Positions 24,495 through 35,869 are shown, counted from the first letter of the stretch. The stretch is 64,000 bases of DNA from Gimesia maris (GCF_008298035.1 NZ_CP042910.1:7750001-7814000), one strand, 5' to 3'. Notes: a model not told the origin generated them from the sequence alone. Translations and numbers: made by a program.

Positions 24495-25694
24495 TTGAAA
24501 AAACGAATTCTCATCACGCTGGCAGTACTCCTGGTTCTATTGCCTGTTTGCCTCTTCCTGTTTGTCGGCTGGAACGTGAGATCCAATGCGCGTGTCACCC
24601 TCAGTCGCGCACAACGCTTCCTGGCAGAAGGGAAGCCGGATGCCACATTAAATGAACTCGAGTGGCTCCGCTGGTTCGAACCCGATCAGCCACGCGCACA
24701 ACTTCTGGCTGGTGAATGTTACTTCGTGAAAAAAGATTATCCGGCGGCGATTGAGTCGCTCTCTCAACTGAACGAAACGTTTCCCGATTACCGACGGTCC
24801 TCCTTTGCGCTGGCACGCAGTTATGAAAACACCGCTAAGCTGGCCGAGGCCGAACGCACTTTAAAAGCACATCTGGCTGCGTTTCCGGATTCACAGGAAG
24901 CAGTCACACAGTTGCAGTGGATCTATTTCAACCAGATTCGTCTGCGAGAGTTGGAAAACCTGCTGGAGCGCAGCCTGGAGACCTGCCCGAACCAGTTCCT
25001 CCAGTTGTATCATCTGCTGAATACCGAACATAAAAACCCGATTGCGCAGGAATCGATCAAACTGCTGAACCGCATTAATGAGAAAGAACCGGGACAACCT
25101 TCCATCATGCGGGCCCTCGCTTACTGTCACTGGAAGCTGGGAGAGATCGACCAGGCAAAATCCTATCTCGAAGCGGCCCGACAGGCGGAACCCCAAAACG
25201 TGGAAACTCTGCTGGTCGCCTTTGAATTTTATCTTGAACTGGGAGAACTGGAAGCGGTTCAGCAACTTGTGACCGAATTAGAAAACCAGCCCGAGGATTT
25301 TCAGCAACAGCTCCAGCAGGATGACCGCTGGCTGTGGCTGCAGAGTCGCCTGGAGCAACAGCAGGGAGAAACATCTGCCGCGCTCGAATCTATCCAGGCA
25401 GCCTCCCGTCTGCATCCGGGAGAGATTAAATATTTGCAGGAGGAAGCCATGCTGCTGCAGGCGCTGGGCAAAAAAGCAGAGGCGGCGGAGAAATTTCAAC
25501 GCGTCAAGCAGCTGGCCGCCAGTCATCGGGAGCTGTATAAAATCGTCTCCAGCGGTGCACTGGAATCACCGGACGTTGAAATGGCACAAGAGATTGCCAA
25601 TCACCTGGAAATATTGGGCAAACAGAAGCAGGCAGCAGCCTGGAAAAATCTGGTGTACCAGTTTCAAAGCAGGCAACCCACGCCGACGCGCTGA
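24495..25694 (+). CDS. Membrane-anchored tetratricopeptide repeat protein
   Basis: 399 residues starting at TTG 24495, with no better start nearby. An N-terminal signal anchor (ITLAVLLVLLPVCLFLFVGW, about 6-25) precedes about eight TPR-like units, for example AQLLAGECYFVKKDYPAAIESL, SFALARSYENTAKLAEAERTL, ALAYCHWKLGEIDQAKSYL and EEAMLLQALGKKAEAAEKF. TPR arrays are protein-interaction scaffolds; the partner is not indicated. It converges with metF, with 22 bp between the stops. Confidence 0.8.
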   Translation: MKKRILITLAVLLVLLPVCLFLFVGWNVRSNARVTLSRAQRFLAEGKPDATLNELEWLRWFEPDQPRAQLLAGECYFVKKDYPAAIESLSQLNETFPDYRRSSFALARSYENTAKLAEAERTLKAHLAAFPDSQEAVTQLQWIYFNQIRLRELENLLERSLETCPNQFLQLYHLLNTEHKNPIAQESIKLLNRINEKEPGQPSIMRALAYCHWKLGEIDQAKSYLEAARQAEPQNVETLLVAFEFYLELGELEAVQQLVTELENQPEDFQQQLQQDDRWLWLQSRLEQQQGETSAALESIQAASRLHPGEIKYLQEEAMLLQALGKKAEAAEKFQRVKQLAASHRELYKIVSSGALESPDVEMAQEIANHLEILGKQKQAAAWKNLVYQFQSRQPTPTR

Positions 25695-25716
25695 TTCACG
25701 CTGGCAGCCTCTTTGA

Positions 25717-26610
25717 CTACGTCGCAATATTCTCCTGGGTCTCCGGAAAACCGAGGGCATCGAATATCCGTTTGCAGGCCTGTGAACGATTCAAGACATA
25801 AAAGTGGATCCCGGGCACACCCTCTTTGATCAACTGCTCGCACTGGCGGATCGCATATTCCACCCCAATCTCAAACTGGGCCTCCAGATCATCCTGCGCC
25901 GCTTCCAGTTGGCCTACCAGATCGGCGGGGAACTCGGAGCTGCACATCGACATGATCCGCTGGATCCGCCGATACTCGGTGATCGGCATAATTCCGGGAA
26001 CGATCGGTCGGTCGATTCCCGCTTTCAGGCATCGCTCACGGAATTGATAAAAGTGTTCGTTGTTAAAGAACAGTTGTGTATAAATCGCGTCGGCGCCGGC
26101 ATCGACTTTCCGTTTCAGGTTCGTCAGATCGACCTCGGCATCCGAGGCTTCCGGGTGACATTCGGGATAGCCGGCAACGCCGATACCCATATCTGGGAAA
26201 TGTTTACGAATCAGCGATACCAGCTCATTGGCATATTTCAGGCCCCCATCCGCGGGAACAAACGTTTCCTGGCCGGCAGGAGGGTCACCCCTCAGAGCCA
26301 TGATGTTGGTGATGCCCGCATCGACGGCATTCTGCAGCCATTCGACCAGTTCCTCCCGGGTCGAATTCACACAGGTAAAATGAGCGGTCGCTGTATTATG
26401 TAACTGATTCTGAATCAGCGCACATAATTCGATGGTTCGTTTACTGGTAGACCCCCCGGCGCCATAAGTACAGGAAACAAAAGCGGGTTGATAACGAACC
26501 AGCTCTTCCAGCGTTTTAAACAGCTCTGCATCCCCGCTTTCATTGCGTGGGGGGAAGATTTCCACAGAGAGGCCAAACGTTCCACCTTGGTATAATTCAC
26601 TGATGCGCAT
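25717..26610 (-). CDS. metF: 5,10-methylenetetrahydrofolate reductase
   Basis: 297 residues, the normal length for bacterial MetF. The barrel signatures are SVEIFPPRN (with the catalytic Glu), VSCTYGAGGST, HFTCVN, IMALRGDPP (FAD/folate loop) and YTQLFFNNEHFYQF. It reduces methylene-THF to methyl-THF, the methyl donor for methionine synthase. It is divergent from ahcY, with about 455 bp between the starts, so the two methyl-cycle genes may share regulation. Confidence 0.94.
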   Translation of the reverse strand: MRISELYQGGTFGLSVEIFPPRNESGDAELFKTLEELVRYQPAFVSCTYGAGGSTSKRTIELCALIQNQLHNTATAHFTCVNSTREELVEWLQNAVDAGITNIMALRGDPPAGQETFVPADGGLKYANELVSLIRKHFPDMGIGVAGYPECHPEASDAEVDLTNLKRKVDAGADAIYTQLFFNNEHFYQFRERCLKAGIDRPIVPGIMPITEYRRIQRIMSMCSSEFPADLVGQLEAAQDDLEAQFEIGVEYAIRQCEQLIKEGVPGIHFYVLNRSQACKRIFDALGFPETQENIAT

Positions 26611-27065
26611 TAGGTTTTCTTGTCTTCAGAGGGTTTAAATTCGCCTGTCAGGATCTAAAATGAGAGAGATTCCAGCTAGCGTAGTGTATAAATTATGTGT
26701 TTTGCAGGTCAACAAACCTGTATTTTCTATTGCCAGCCCGGTTCGTATTGCCTATCTTGCAGTCAGGGTAGACCACGTTGATTTCAGACTCGGATGATGG
26801 CAGTTTATGCTTCCTGAACTAGATGAAGCAACAGTGATAATCACCTTTCCCTGACTCAGAGATGAATGACCTCAGATTGAAGACTCTGTAGAAACACAGA
26901 ATCAGCTCCGTTCCATTCAATTATATAATAGTCGATGATGCTGTTTCTGGTCAGTGTGATTTTTTCCGCTCAAGTAAAACAGCTTTAAAACGATGATTCA
27001 AGTCGATTGCTGCTTGAATTGAATTTAGATACTCCCCTTTTCTATTGAACCAACAAGGATTGAGA
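26611..27065. other. Divergent metF-ahcY regulatory region
   Basis: Contains a TATAAT at 26924-26929 facing ahcY without a good -35 box, a small hairpin CAGGT/ACCTG near 26706, and ATTCAAG (26996-27002) pairing with CTTGAAT (27013-27019) in the ahcY leader. I looked for SAM and SAH riboswitch cores and did not find a convincing match. Confidence 0.4.
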
Positions 27066-28397
<1,332 letters not shown>

Positions 28398-28431
28398 CGG
28401 CGATCGTCTGCTGAAATTAGAAACTTGAAAC

Positions 28432-28472
28432 ACCCTCCGGATGACGCATTATCGTGGTCCGGAGGGTTTGTT
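28432..28472 (+). terminator. Intrinsic terminator after ahcY
   Basis: ACCCTCCGGA (28432-28441) pairs with TCCGGAGGGT (28458-28467), followed by TTGTTTG, 35 nt after the stop. Confidence 0.9.
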
Positions 28473-28593
28473 TGTTATGCAGGGAAAACTCTGATTGTCT
28501 CTTTGCAGCTGAGTTTTTATAATCGCAGAAACTGACTGGAGTTAAGCCAGATCCTGCAATAAATTTTCCCATCGAACAGAGAAAGACTGCTTC

Positions 28594-29613
28594 ATGACAC
28601 GCATCACTTCACGCCGTGACTTTCTGAAACAAACATCTGCATTCACTGCCGGGCTCGCCTTTTCCAGCTGGGCCGGTTCCGCTCTGGCGACCACTGCAGT
28701 CAACCAGCCTCTGTTTGACATTTCACTGGCCCAATGGTCTCTGCATCGCGCATTGCGTGGCGGGAAACTGGATAACCTCGACTTTGCAAAAGTCACCAAA
28801 GAAGAATTCGGCATCGAAGCAGTCGAATATGTGAACCAGTTCTTCAAAGACAAAGCCAACGATGAAAAATATCTGGCTGAGATGAACAAGCGGGCCGCGG
28901 CTGTCGGCGTGAAAAATGTGTTGATCATGATTGACGGAGAAGGGGCGCTTGGCGATCCTGATGCAAAGAAGCGAACTCTCGCGATTGAAAATCATCACAA
29001 GTGGGTGACCGCTGCCAAAACACTCGGCTGCCACTCCATTCGGGTGAATGCCCGCAGCAATGGCAGCTTTGAAGAGCAGCAGAAACTGGCCGCCGATGGC
29101 CTGCGTCGACTCACCGAGTTTGCCATGCAGTACGGCATCAATGTGCTGGTGGAGAATCATGGTGGTCTCTCCTCCAATGGTGCCTGGCTGGCGGGCGTGA
29201 TGAAAATGGTCAACCTGCCCGAATGTGGAACGCTGCCCGACTTCGGAAATTTCGTGCTCGACCGTAAAACCGGCGAAGAATACGATCGCTATAAAGGGGT
29301 CAAAGAACTGATGCCTTATGCCAAAGCCGTCAGTGCCAAGACCCATGATTTCAATAAAGACGGAAATGAAATCAACACGGACTACATGAAGATGATGCAG
29401 ATCGTCCTCGACGCCGGCTACCACGGTTATGTGGGAATTGAATATGAAGGCAAAAAACTCGATGAGTACGCCGGCATTAAAGCCAGCAAAAAACTGCTGC
29501 TCAAGGTCCGGGAAGAACTGACCCCGGAAGAGACTGCCGATCCCTGCTGCTCTCAGGAAAATTACTACGTCCCCCGACGTGGTCTGTTCCGTCGTGGTTT
29601 GTTCCGCAGATAA
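28594..29613 (+). CDS. Tat-exported xylose-isomerase-like TIM-barrel protein
   Basis: 339 residues with a Tat signal [19 protein letters not shown]. The mature domain is an AP-endonuclease-2/xylose-isomerase-type barrel: [41 protein letters not shown] (metal Glu/His), [19 protein letters not shown] and GYVGIEYEG. Members act as sugar isomerases or epimerases; the substrate is unknown. The C-terminus ends in a tandem basic repeat [12 protein letters not shown] after [10 protein letters not shown], which is odd for this family. Confidence 0.8.
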   Translation: MTRITSRRDFLKQTSAFTAGLAFSSWAGSALATTAVNQPLFDISLAQWSLHRALRGGKLDNLDFAKVTKEEFGIEAVEYVNQFFKDKANDEKYLAEMNKRAAAVGVKNVLIMIDGEGALGDPDAKKRTLAIENHHKWVTAAKTLGCHSIRVNARSNGSFEEQQKLAADGLRRLTEFAMQYGINVLVENHGGLSSNGAWLAGVMKMVNLPECGTLPDFGNFVLDRKTGEEYDRYKGVKELMPYAKAVSAKTHDFNKDGNEINTDYMKMMQIVLDAGYHGYVGIEYEGKKLDEYAGIKASKKLLLKVREELTPEETADPCCSQENYYVPRRGLFRRGLFRR

Positions 29614-29634
29614 ACGCCTGACCGTTTATGAAAT

Positions 29635-29673
29635 AAAAAACGCCCCCTGGTCCAGTAGATCAGGGGGCGTTTT
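29635..29673. terminator. Bidirectional intrinsic terminator
   Basis: AAAACGCCCCCTG (29637-29649) pairs fully with 29661-29673. It serves the TIM-barrel gene (+) and the convergent desaturase (-). Confidence 0.93.
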
Positions 29674-29689
29674 GTGTATCTCGATTTCT

Positions 29690-30736
29690 TTATGAAGCCC
29701 GATGGACTTTGGAGACGTCACGATCGGAAAGAATTTCGCGTGCGACATCCGTTACAAAGTTATCTGCTCCCAGCCACTTTTCTTTTTTCGGAGCAGGGGC
29801 CCCGACATTCATTCCCACACCCGGATTCCATAAAGCGGGCAGGGTATGTTTGATGGCCGACATATAAGTCGTGAAAACAGGATATTTCGTATCGGGATTA
29901 TCCGCCTGGTAATTATCCATCTTTTCCACAAGCTTGTTATGAGCAATTTTGGGATGACGATGGTGAGGACCATGCACGAAAATATCAAAGTTAATGTAAG
30001 TACAGATTCGGGTAATCAGATTCGATCCGATCACGGTACGAGTACCCAGCAGGGGATCATAACTCTGCATCCCCAGGTGTTCGGTATATTTACGGAAGGT
30101 CTGAATCACACTGGCAATCCAGTGAGGAATCACCCAGGCCATCAGGAAAGGAATCCAGACGGAAAACCAGGTAACGGCACCCAGAATGGCTGCCCAGACG
30201 ACGGCCATCACTGCGTATTCAATCCGCATGGTTTTGATCACCTTGGGATTTTTAACCGGTGTTTTCCTGCTGAAGCAGAGGCGGCTGTAAACGAAGGGGG
30301 AAGTCACGAATCCCAGCGGGAGTTCCAGCCAGCAGAAAATGCGACGAAACGTCAGGGATGTCGTGGGGTCCGAATAGGGCCACAATTCCCAGTCGCCTGG
30401 TTTATTCAAGTAGGCATGATGACGGATATGGGCTTCACGGTAGGCAGTATATGAGACGAACAGCATCGTGCCGATAGCACGACCCAGCCAGATACTTACC
30501 CAGGGCTTGCCACAAATACCCTGATGCGATGTTTCATGAAAACAACTCGACCAGCAGAACATGCTGTAAGCGGCAACCAGCGTGCAGCCGATCACAAACG
30601 GCCAGGCGGTTGTCGGCCACTGAAAAGCCAGTGCCATGATGGCCGCTGAACCAAACAGGGAATGTAAAAAACGGGGAGTTGTCGACTTTGTCTCGAGATC
30701 AGAAATCTCTTTGGCGGTAAAATGGGTCACCGACAT
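29690..30736 (-). CDS. Membrane fatty acid desaturase family protein
   Basis: 348 residues with hydrophobic spans near 28-60, 80-95 and 180-215. It has the three histidine boxes of membrane di-iron desaturases: HETSH (about 67), HIRHH (about 104) and HGPHHRHP (about 254). The family inserts double bonds or hydroxylates acyl chains, carotenoids or sphingoid bases. The single gene gives no hint of its substrate. It ends at the shared terminator. Confidence 0.88.
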   Translation of the reverse strand: MSVTHFTAKEISDLETKSTTPRFLHSLFGSAAIMALAFQWPTTAWPFVIGCTLVAAYSMFCWSSCFHETSHQGICGKPWVSIWLGRAIGTMLFVSYTAYREAHIRHHAYLNKPGDWELWPYSDPTTSLTFRRIFCWLELPLGFVTSPFVYSRLCFSRKTPVKNPKVIKTMRIEYAVMAVVWAAILGAVTWFSVWIPFLMAWVIPHWIASVIQTFRKYTEHLGMQSYDPLLGTRTVIGSNLITRICTYINFDIFVHGPHHRHPKIAHNKLVEKMDNYQADNPDTKYPVFTTYMSAIKHTLPALWNPGVGMNVGAPAPKKEKWLGADNFVTDVAREILSDRDVSKVHRAS

Positions 30737-31056
30737 GGCACGTACCTCCTGGTTGTGCTCAAACTTTCAAAACGGATCGTTAAAATACGTATCGGAAAGT
30801 TGAGACCAAACACCATCAAGTGAAATGCAACAATTGGCCCAGATCACATTGCGCCCCGGCAGAGTCTGCCTGAACTACCCAATCTTCCCGACTTTATAAC
30901 CATAAGTCAGAAAAAGAGGTGATGCATAATTGAAACATGCAACAACACAGGTAATTTGCACAATCTATGAAATCTATGTAGTCTGTATCGAATATAGCGA
31001 CTATACAGAACACATGCGAGCAAATTTAATTCCCGTGGACAAATTGACCCGAAAAA
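30737..31056. other. Non-coding spacer
   Basis: AT-rich spacer holding the desaturase promoter region (30737 upward) and the 3' flank of the sulfatase. I see no gene, repeat copy or strong terminator. Confidence 0.35.
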
Positions 31057-32538
31057 TTATTGCTTTGAGGGGGGGAGATAGAGGTAAGAATCAGGAAAGA
31101 GTTGTTTTGTCATCAAAATCGTCTTGGATTTGCCGCCCTTCCAGATATCCCATTGCGGGTCGGCATATTTGGAAAAAAACTGATCCAGTCGCTGTTTGAG
31201 TTCCTTTCTGGTCTGTTTCGAAGCAGGCTGGTCGATCCGGTTCCTGTGCTCTCGTGAATCTGTGACCAGATGATACAGTTCGTTCGGTGATTCGCGATAC
31301 CGTTCGATGTACTTCCAGTCCTTTGTACGGATGGCACGTACATTCTCGAATTCGTAGAAGACGACTTCGTCCCAGGGAATCTGTTCTCCTTTGAGAACTG
31401 GCGCAAAATTACGCCCTGGCGTTGCGGGCTTCGCAGGTATTTTATCCTGAAGTCCCAGATAATTCAGCAGCGTGGGATACACATCGTAATTAGCCACCAT
31501 CATATCCTGGCGTGCTCCGGAGACAATTTTTCCCGGCTGTGAAAAGATAAGCGGGATCGTCATGGTCCAGTCGAAAGCGGTCAGCGGTCGTGTGTGATCT
31601 CCCATGCCCCAGTAACCACTGTGGCCGCCTGACAATCCCTGGTCTGCTGTGAAAATTACCAGTGTATTTTCACGTAAACCCAGATCTTTGAGCGTCTGCA
31701 TGATCTGGCCGACCCCATCATCCACGGCAGATACTTCGGCCGCGTATTTGCGAATAATCCCCAGGTCACCAATCCAGTCTCCGTAGTTGAAATTCCAGGG
31801 CTGTGCTTTTTCCCGGGGAAACGAAGGGAAAGTCATTTTTTCATATTCAGCTTTGAACCGGTTGCGAATCGGTTCTTTCATCGCCGAACCTAAACCGTAA
31901 GGACCATTGTAAGCCAGGAACAGAAAAAAGGGCTTCTCCTGATTCTGTTTGATAAACCTGATTCCATGTTGTGTCCAGAGATCAGTCAGATACGTTGGTT
32001 CCTTGCGTATTTTCTCGTTTTCAATGACGTTCTGATCATAAAAACCGGCACTGCCACCATGCGGTTTGGTAATCCAATACGAAAAACCTTCCTGCGGATA
32101 CAGGTTATCACCCAGATGCCATTTCCCTGATAATCCGCAGACATAACCGGCATCATGCAGTACCTGGGGAATTGACTGAAATTCCTCCAGGGTATTGAAC
32201 GAATCGGGGCCGGTTTGAATCCGGGTTCTGAGAAAACAATGTACGCCATGCTGGCAGGGCATCAGTCCTGTCAGAAAACTTGCCCTGGTCGGCGAACAGA
32301 CGGCGTTATTCGCAAACGCACGGGTGAACAGGGTCCCTTCTTTGGCCAGCTGATCGATGTGGGGGGTTTTGATATCCTGATTTCCATAGCAACCCAGGGT
32401 CCACTCGCCATGATTGTCTGTCATAATGATCACGACGTTGGGACGCTGCTGATCCGCCGCTGCAAGCTGCTCCGTAAAACTGAAATTCAGTAATAGAATC
32501 AGACAGAAACAGCAGACAGTAGAATATAACCGGCACAT
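31057..32538 (-). CDS. Secreted type I sulfatase
   Basis: 493 residues from the ATG at 32538, preceded by GGAGG; a longer frame to 32583 lacks this. A signal peptide (LYSTVCCFCLILLLNFSF) leads into RPNVVIIMTDNHGEWTLGCYG (metal site). The sulfatase signature CSPTRASFLTG contains the Cys-x-Pro-x-Arg that is converted to formylglycine, and GKWHLGD follows. It would remove sulfate from sulfated polysaccharides or similar. Maturation needs a formylglycine-generating or anSME enzyme, which is not in the window. The large sulfatase complement of planctomycetes is well known. Confidence 0.93.
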   Translation of the reverse strand: MCRLYSTVCCFCLILLLNFSFTEQLAAADQQRPNVVIIMTDNHGEWTLGCYGNQDIKTPHIDQLAKEGTLFTRAFANNAVCSPTRASFLTGLMPCQHGVHCFLRTRIQTGPDSFNTLEEFQSIPQVLHDAGYVCGLSGKWHLGDNLYPQEGFSYWITKPHGGSAGFYDQNVIENEKIRKEPTYLTDLWTQHGIRFIKQNQEKPFFLFLAYNGPYGLGSAMKEPIRNRFKAEYEKMTFPSFPREKAQPWNFNYGDWIGDLGIIRKYAAEVSAVDDGVGQIMQTLKDLGLRENTLVIFTADQGLSGGHSGYWGMGDHTRPLTAFDWTMTIPLIFSQPGKIVSGARQDMMVANYDVYPTLLNYLGLQDKIPAKPATPGRNFAPVLKGEQIPWDEVVFYEFENVRAIRTKDWKYIERYRESPNELYHLVTDSREHRNRIDQPASKQTRKELKQRLDQFFSKYADPQWDIWKGGKSKTILMTKQLFPDSYLYLPPSKQ

Positions 32539-32705
32539 GATGGCAGCCCTCCAGGATATCAAATGTAACAATGTTGATATCAAGCATGATTCATCCCCAT
32601 TCGCATTTCAAGCTGTACTCTGATCACGGCAGAGTTTTTAGCGAAAAACGGGGAGGCCAGAGATGTGACCTGAATACAGACTGGAATACATCACATATAA
32701 CTATC

Positions 32706-32773
32706 GCGTCTGTCAATCTAATCTACTCGGTTCAAATGGACCTGGAGACGCATTTATAAAACTGCACACAGTC
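32706..32773 (-). repeat. 68-bp dispersed element, copy 3
   Basis: On the minus strand the arm (32773-32752, GACTGTGTGCAG) starts with the last base of the slyX stop codon; the core is 32751-32706. The outer stem has six pairs (GCGTCT/AGACGC). The inner hairpin has one mismatch (GGTCC/GAACC). Confidence 0.8.
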
Positions 32774-33006
32774 TAATAATGAGGTGGTTTGTCCTGCAGC
32801 GGATCGGGACCCTCGTCTTCCACTTCCAGCGCTCCCATACGCGAATCCAGGAGTTTGAGAGACTTTCCCAATGTATCCACGATGGCGTTCTGCTGCAGTA
32901 CAGCTTCATTCAACTGTTCGACATCGTGTTGCAGGTGCATCAAGACGGATTCTACCTGAGTTAAACGTGCGATGAGTTCTTCCAGACGGGAAGTATTCTC
33001 AGTCAT
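32773..33006 (-). CDS. slyX: SlyX family protein
   Basis: 77 residues: a coiled-coil (LEELIARLTQVESVLMHLQHDVEQLNEAV) and the family's C-terminal signature PLQDKPPHY. Its molecular role is unknown in any organism. The coiled coil suggests oligomerisation. Confidence 0.88.
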   Translation of the reverse strand: MTENTSRLEELIARLTQVESVLMHLQHDVEQLNEAVLQQNAIVDTLGKSLKLLDSRMGALEVEDEGPDPLQDKPPHY

Positions 33007-33123
33007 AGTGAAAATCGCCTTTCAGGGAAGCTGTTTTTCTTATACAGTTTGTGGGTTAAAATACCATCTGGATTTTATTGACTCGCGTTCGACTTTGAAA
33101 CAACCTGACAGGTCCGATTCCCC

Positions 33124-34647
33124 ATGAATCCACGATTTCGGTACTCGCTGCTGCTGCTTATAGTTGCCTGCGTCATCATCTTCGGAGATGCTCACGATTC
33201 CAAAGCAGCCGAACATCACTTCCAGGTCCGTTTCCTGAAATCGATTCATCCTGAGCCTTTCACGGGCCGCGTTTATCTGATTTTTACCAAATCCGGACGT
33301 GAGCCGCGGTTGGGACCTTCCTGGTTCCAACCGGAGTCCTTCATTGCCTGTGATGTGACCAACTGGCAGCCAGGCGAACCGCTCGAGCTGGGACCTGAAA
33401 CCAAAGGACTACTCTCATATCCCCAGCCATTAGCAGAAATGGATCTGGCCGGATATCGCGCGCAGGCGGTCGCACGCTTTAACAACTCAAATCCCAAAAT
33501 CGGCACCGCCCCCGGAAACGGATTTAGCCAGACTCATCAGCTGAACGGCGGCCTGGTCGCAAACATCCCCTCCTTCATCATTGATCAACTGGTGCCGGAA
33601 AAAACGATTAGCGAAACCCAGTGGATCAAATACTTCCAGATGCGATCTCCTCTTTTGTCTCAGTTTCACGGTCAGGAGACAGGCCTGGAAGCCAGCGTGA
33701 TCTTGCCGCAAAGTTATTATCAGCAGCCTCAACGAAAATATCCGGTCATCTATTCCATTCCCGGGTTTGGCGGCGATCATCTACGCAGCCTTCCTCAAGC
33801 ACCGATTGCAGAACGAAATGTCGGCGGCGTTGAATTCATCCGCGTACTTCTCAATCCGCAATGTCGCTGGGGGCATCATGTCTTTGCTGATTCCGCTACC
33901 AATGGACCTGTCGGAAAAGCGTTTACCACCGAATTTATACCAGAGCTGGAAAAAGCATTTCGAGCCATCCCCCATTCACGCGCGCGATTTTTAACCGGAC
34001 ACTCTTCCGGCGGATGGTCGTCACTCTGGCTGCAGGTCACCTATCCCACTGTCTTTGGCGGCACCTGGAGCACCGCTCCCGACCCGGTTGATTTTCGCGA
34101 CTTCCAGCAGATCAACATCTACGAACCGGGGAGCAACGTCTATCGAGATGCGAACAACCAGCCCCGCCCGATCGCCCGCAGAGGAAATCAACCCATCCTC
34201 TGGTTCGAACCTTTCGCGAAAATGGAACAGGTGCTCGGGCATGGCGGACAGCTCCGTAGTTTTGAAGCGGTGTTCAGTCCCCGCGGTGCTGACGGAGAAC
34301 CGCTGAAGCTCTACGACTGGGAAACCGGCACAATCAACGCAGAAGTGGCAGATGCCTGGAAAGCATATGATATTCGCCTGATCCTGGAAGCTAACTGGAA
34401 ACAGCTGGCACCCGAACTCGCGGGAAAAATTCATGTCTTCATGGGAGACCAGGACACCTTCTACCTGAATGGTGCCACCCAGTTGCTCAAGCAGACGCTG
34501 GAACAACTCGATGCCGACGCCGTGGTGGAGATTCACCAGGGGAGAGACCATTCAAATTTATTGAGTCGTGAATTGATGCTGCGCATCCGCGCAGAAATGG
34601 TTCAGGCTTTTCTCAAGTACCAGGCTGAAATCCAGCCGGCAGAATAA
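33124..34647 (+). CDS. Secreted alpha/beta-hydrolase, esterase D-like
   Basis: 507 residues with a signal peptide (YSLLLLIVACVIIFG). An N-terminal beta domain of about 150 residues precedes an esterase fold: KYPVIYSIPGFGGDH (oxyanion side), nucleophile elbow TGHSSGGWSSLW, an Asp candidate in MGDQDTFYL and His in HQGRDHSNLL. Family members cleave carbohydrate or siderophore esters. No partner gene is adjacent; it converges with the ThiF/MoeB gene, with six bp between the stops. Confidence 0.82.
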   Translation: MNPRFRYSLLLLIVACVIIFGDAHDSKAAEHHFQVRFLKSIHPEPFTGRVYLIFTKSGREPRLGPSWFQPESFIACDVTNWQPGEPLELGPETKGLLSYPQPLAEMDLAGYRAQAVARFNNSNPKIGTAPGNGFSQTHQLNGGLVANIPSFIIDQLVPEKTISETQWIKYFQMRSPLLSQFHGQETGLEASVILPQSYYQQPQRKYPVIYSIPGFGGDHLRSLPQAPIAERNVGGVEFIRVLLNPQCRWGHHVFADSATNGPVGKAFTTEFIPELEKAFRAIPHSRARFLTGHSSGGWSSLWLQVTYPTVFGGTWSTAPDPVDFRDFQQINIYEPGSNVYRDANNQPRPIARRGNQPILWFEPFAKMEQVLGHGGQLRSFEAVFSPRGADGEPLKLYDWETGTINAEVADAWKAYDIRLILEANWKQLAPELAGKIHVFMGDQDTFYLNGATQLLKQTLEQLDADAVVEIHQGRDHSNLLSRELMLRIRAEMVQAFLKYQAEIQPAE

Positions 34648-34653
34648 CATGTC

Positions 34654-35694
34654 TCAACTGCCGATGTAGCGGGCATAGATGGTCTTGGCAACTGCAGGGT
34701 CATCGGTACCTTTGATGATCGCCCTGCCGTCACGAAACAGGCTGATTTCATAATCAGGATTTTTCAGATTCAGCCGCAGCAGATAAGGGTTCACGTCAAC
34801 GCTGCCTGAGTTCTGTAATTTCAGTGCCAGTTCTTCAAACGCAATTTTGCCTTTGTCGGCGGGAGAAACCTGAACCGCATTGCGACCACAAAGACGTGTC
34901 GTACGGGACCCCTGTTCTCCGTTCAGCCAGATTCGTTCCCCCTGGTGACAGGCTTTGCAGCCCCCTTTCTCCCTCAGATCGGCAAGACTCATCTGCCGGA
35001 ACGATCCTTCCCAGACATCGACGACCGTCAGAACCGGTTTGATCTGTTCGACCTGGCCGGAAAGCAGCTTGATCGCATCGACGGCTTCCAGCGACGCAAT
35101 CACGTTGACGGTTGGACCCAGAATGCCCGCGGTATCACAGGTCTCTGTACTGCCGGGTTCGGGTGCGGAATCAATCAGGCACCGCAGACATGCCGACTTG
35201 CCTGGCAGAATCGTCATGGTCTGCCCGGTACTACCGATGCAACCACAGTAAATCCAGGGAATCCCCAGTTCCAGTGAGACATCATTGATCAGGTAACGGA
35301 CTTCAAAATTATCCGTGCCATCCAGAATCAGATCGACGTTTTCCGCCAGCCTCAGGATGTTGGTATGGTCAATGTCTTCTACGACAGCCTCAATCTGTAC
35401 TTCACTGTTGATTTTTTTCAGTTTTTCGACAGCCGCGATCGCTTTGGGAAGTTTCGCAGCGACATCGTTCTCATCAAACAGAACCTGTCGCTGCAGGTTA
35501 CTGATCTCCACGAAATCCCGGTCCACGATTTTGATCTGACCAACACCCGCTCTGACTAGAGTTTCTGCCAGAACGGTCCCCAGCGCACCACAGCCGCATA
35601 ACAGCACACTGCTCTGCATTAAACGCGTCTGACCTGCTTCGCCCAGTTCTGAAAAAAGCACCTGGCGACTGTAACGTTCTAATTCGGGTTTCAT
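34654..35694 (-). CDS. ThiF/MoeB/HesA family adenylyltransferase
   Basis: 346 residues. The E1-like fold shows ERYSRQVLFSELGEAGQ, the ATP site LLCGCGALGTVLAETL, DRDFVEISNLQRQ, DGTDNFEVRYLIND and the zinc pairs CLRC and CKAC. These enzymes adenylate the C-terminal glycine of ThiS, MoaD or similar sulfur carriers. The last 80 residues are not rhodanese-like; they resemble a small domain with FRDGRAIIKGTDDP, as in other stand-alone MoeB-like proteins. Thiamine, molybdopterin or cysteine synthesis are all possible; no carrier gene is adjacent. Confidence 0.87.
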   Translation of the reverse strand: MKPELERYSRQVLFSELGEAGQTRLMQSSVLLCGCGALGTVLAETLVRAGVGQIKIVDRDFVEISNLQRQVLFDENDVAAKLPKAIAAVEKLKKINSEVQIEAVVEDIDHTNILRLAENVDLILDGTDNFEVRYLINDVSLELGIPWIYCGCIGSTGQTMTILPGKSACLRCLIDSAPEPGSTETCDTAGILGPTVNVIASLEAVDAIKLLSGQVEQIKPVLTVVDVWEGSFRQMSLADLREKGGCKACHQGERIWLNGEQGSRTTRLCGRNAVQVSPADKGKIAFEELALKLQNSGSVDVNPYLLRLNLKNPDYEISLFRDGRAIIKGTDDPAVAKTIYARYIGS

Positions 35695-35808
35695 TGCCTG
35701 TCTGTCCGTCTGGTTCCAGTGAAGAATATCTGCTGTTATTTTAGCAGGCGGACACTGGGATAACAGGTATCCAGACTCAGAACGGAAAAGATCCTCTATC
35801 GCACATGG

Positions 35809-35847
35809 AAAAAAGGCCTCACCGATACCTTCAGCGAGACCTTTTTT
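35809..35847 (-). terminator. Intrinsic terminator after the zinc-ribbon membrane protein
   Basis: AAAAAAGG (35809-35816) pairs with CCTTTTTT (35840-35847), with inner CTC/GAG pairs; on the minus strand it ends in a T-run 23 nt after the stop. Confidence 0.8.
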
Positions 35848-35869
35848 GTGTTACGGATTCCGTGCTGAT

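Noticed and set aside
26611-27065. A SAM or SAH riboswitch upstream of metF or ahcY
   Set aside because: No conserved core sequence of the known classes was seen by eye.
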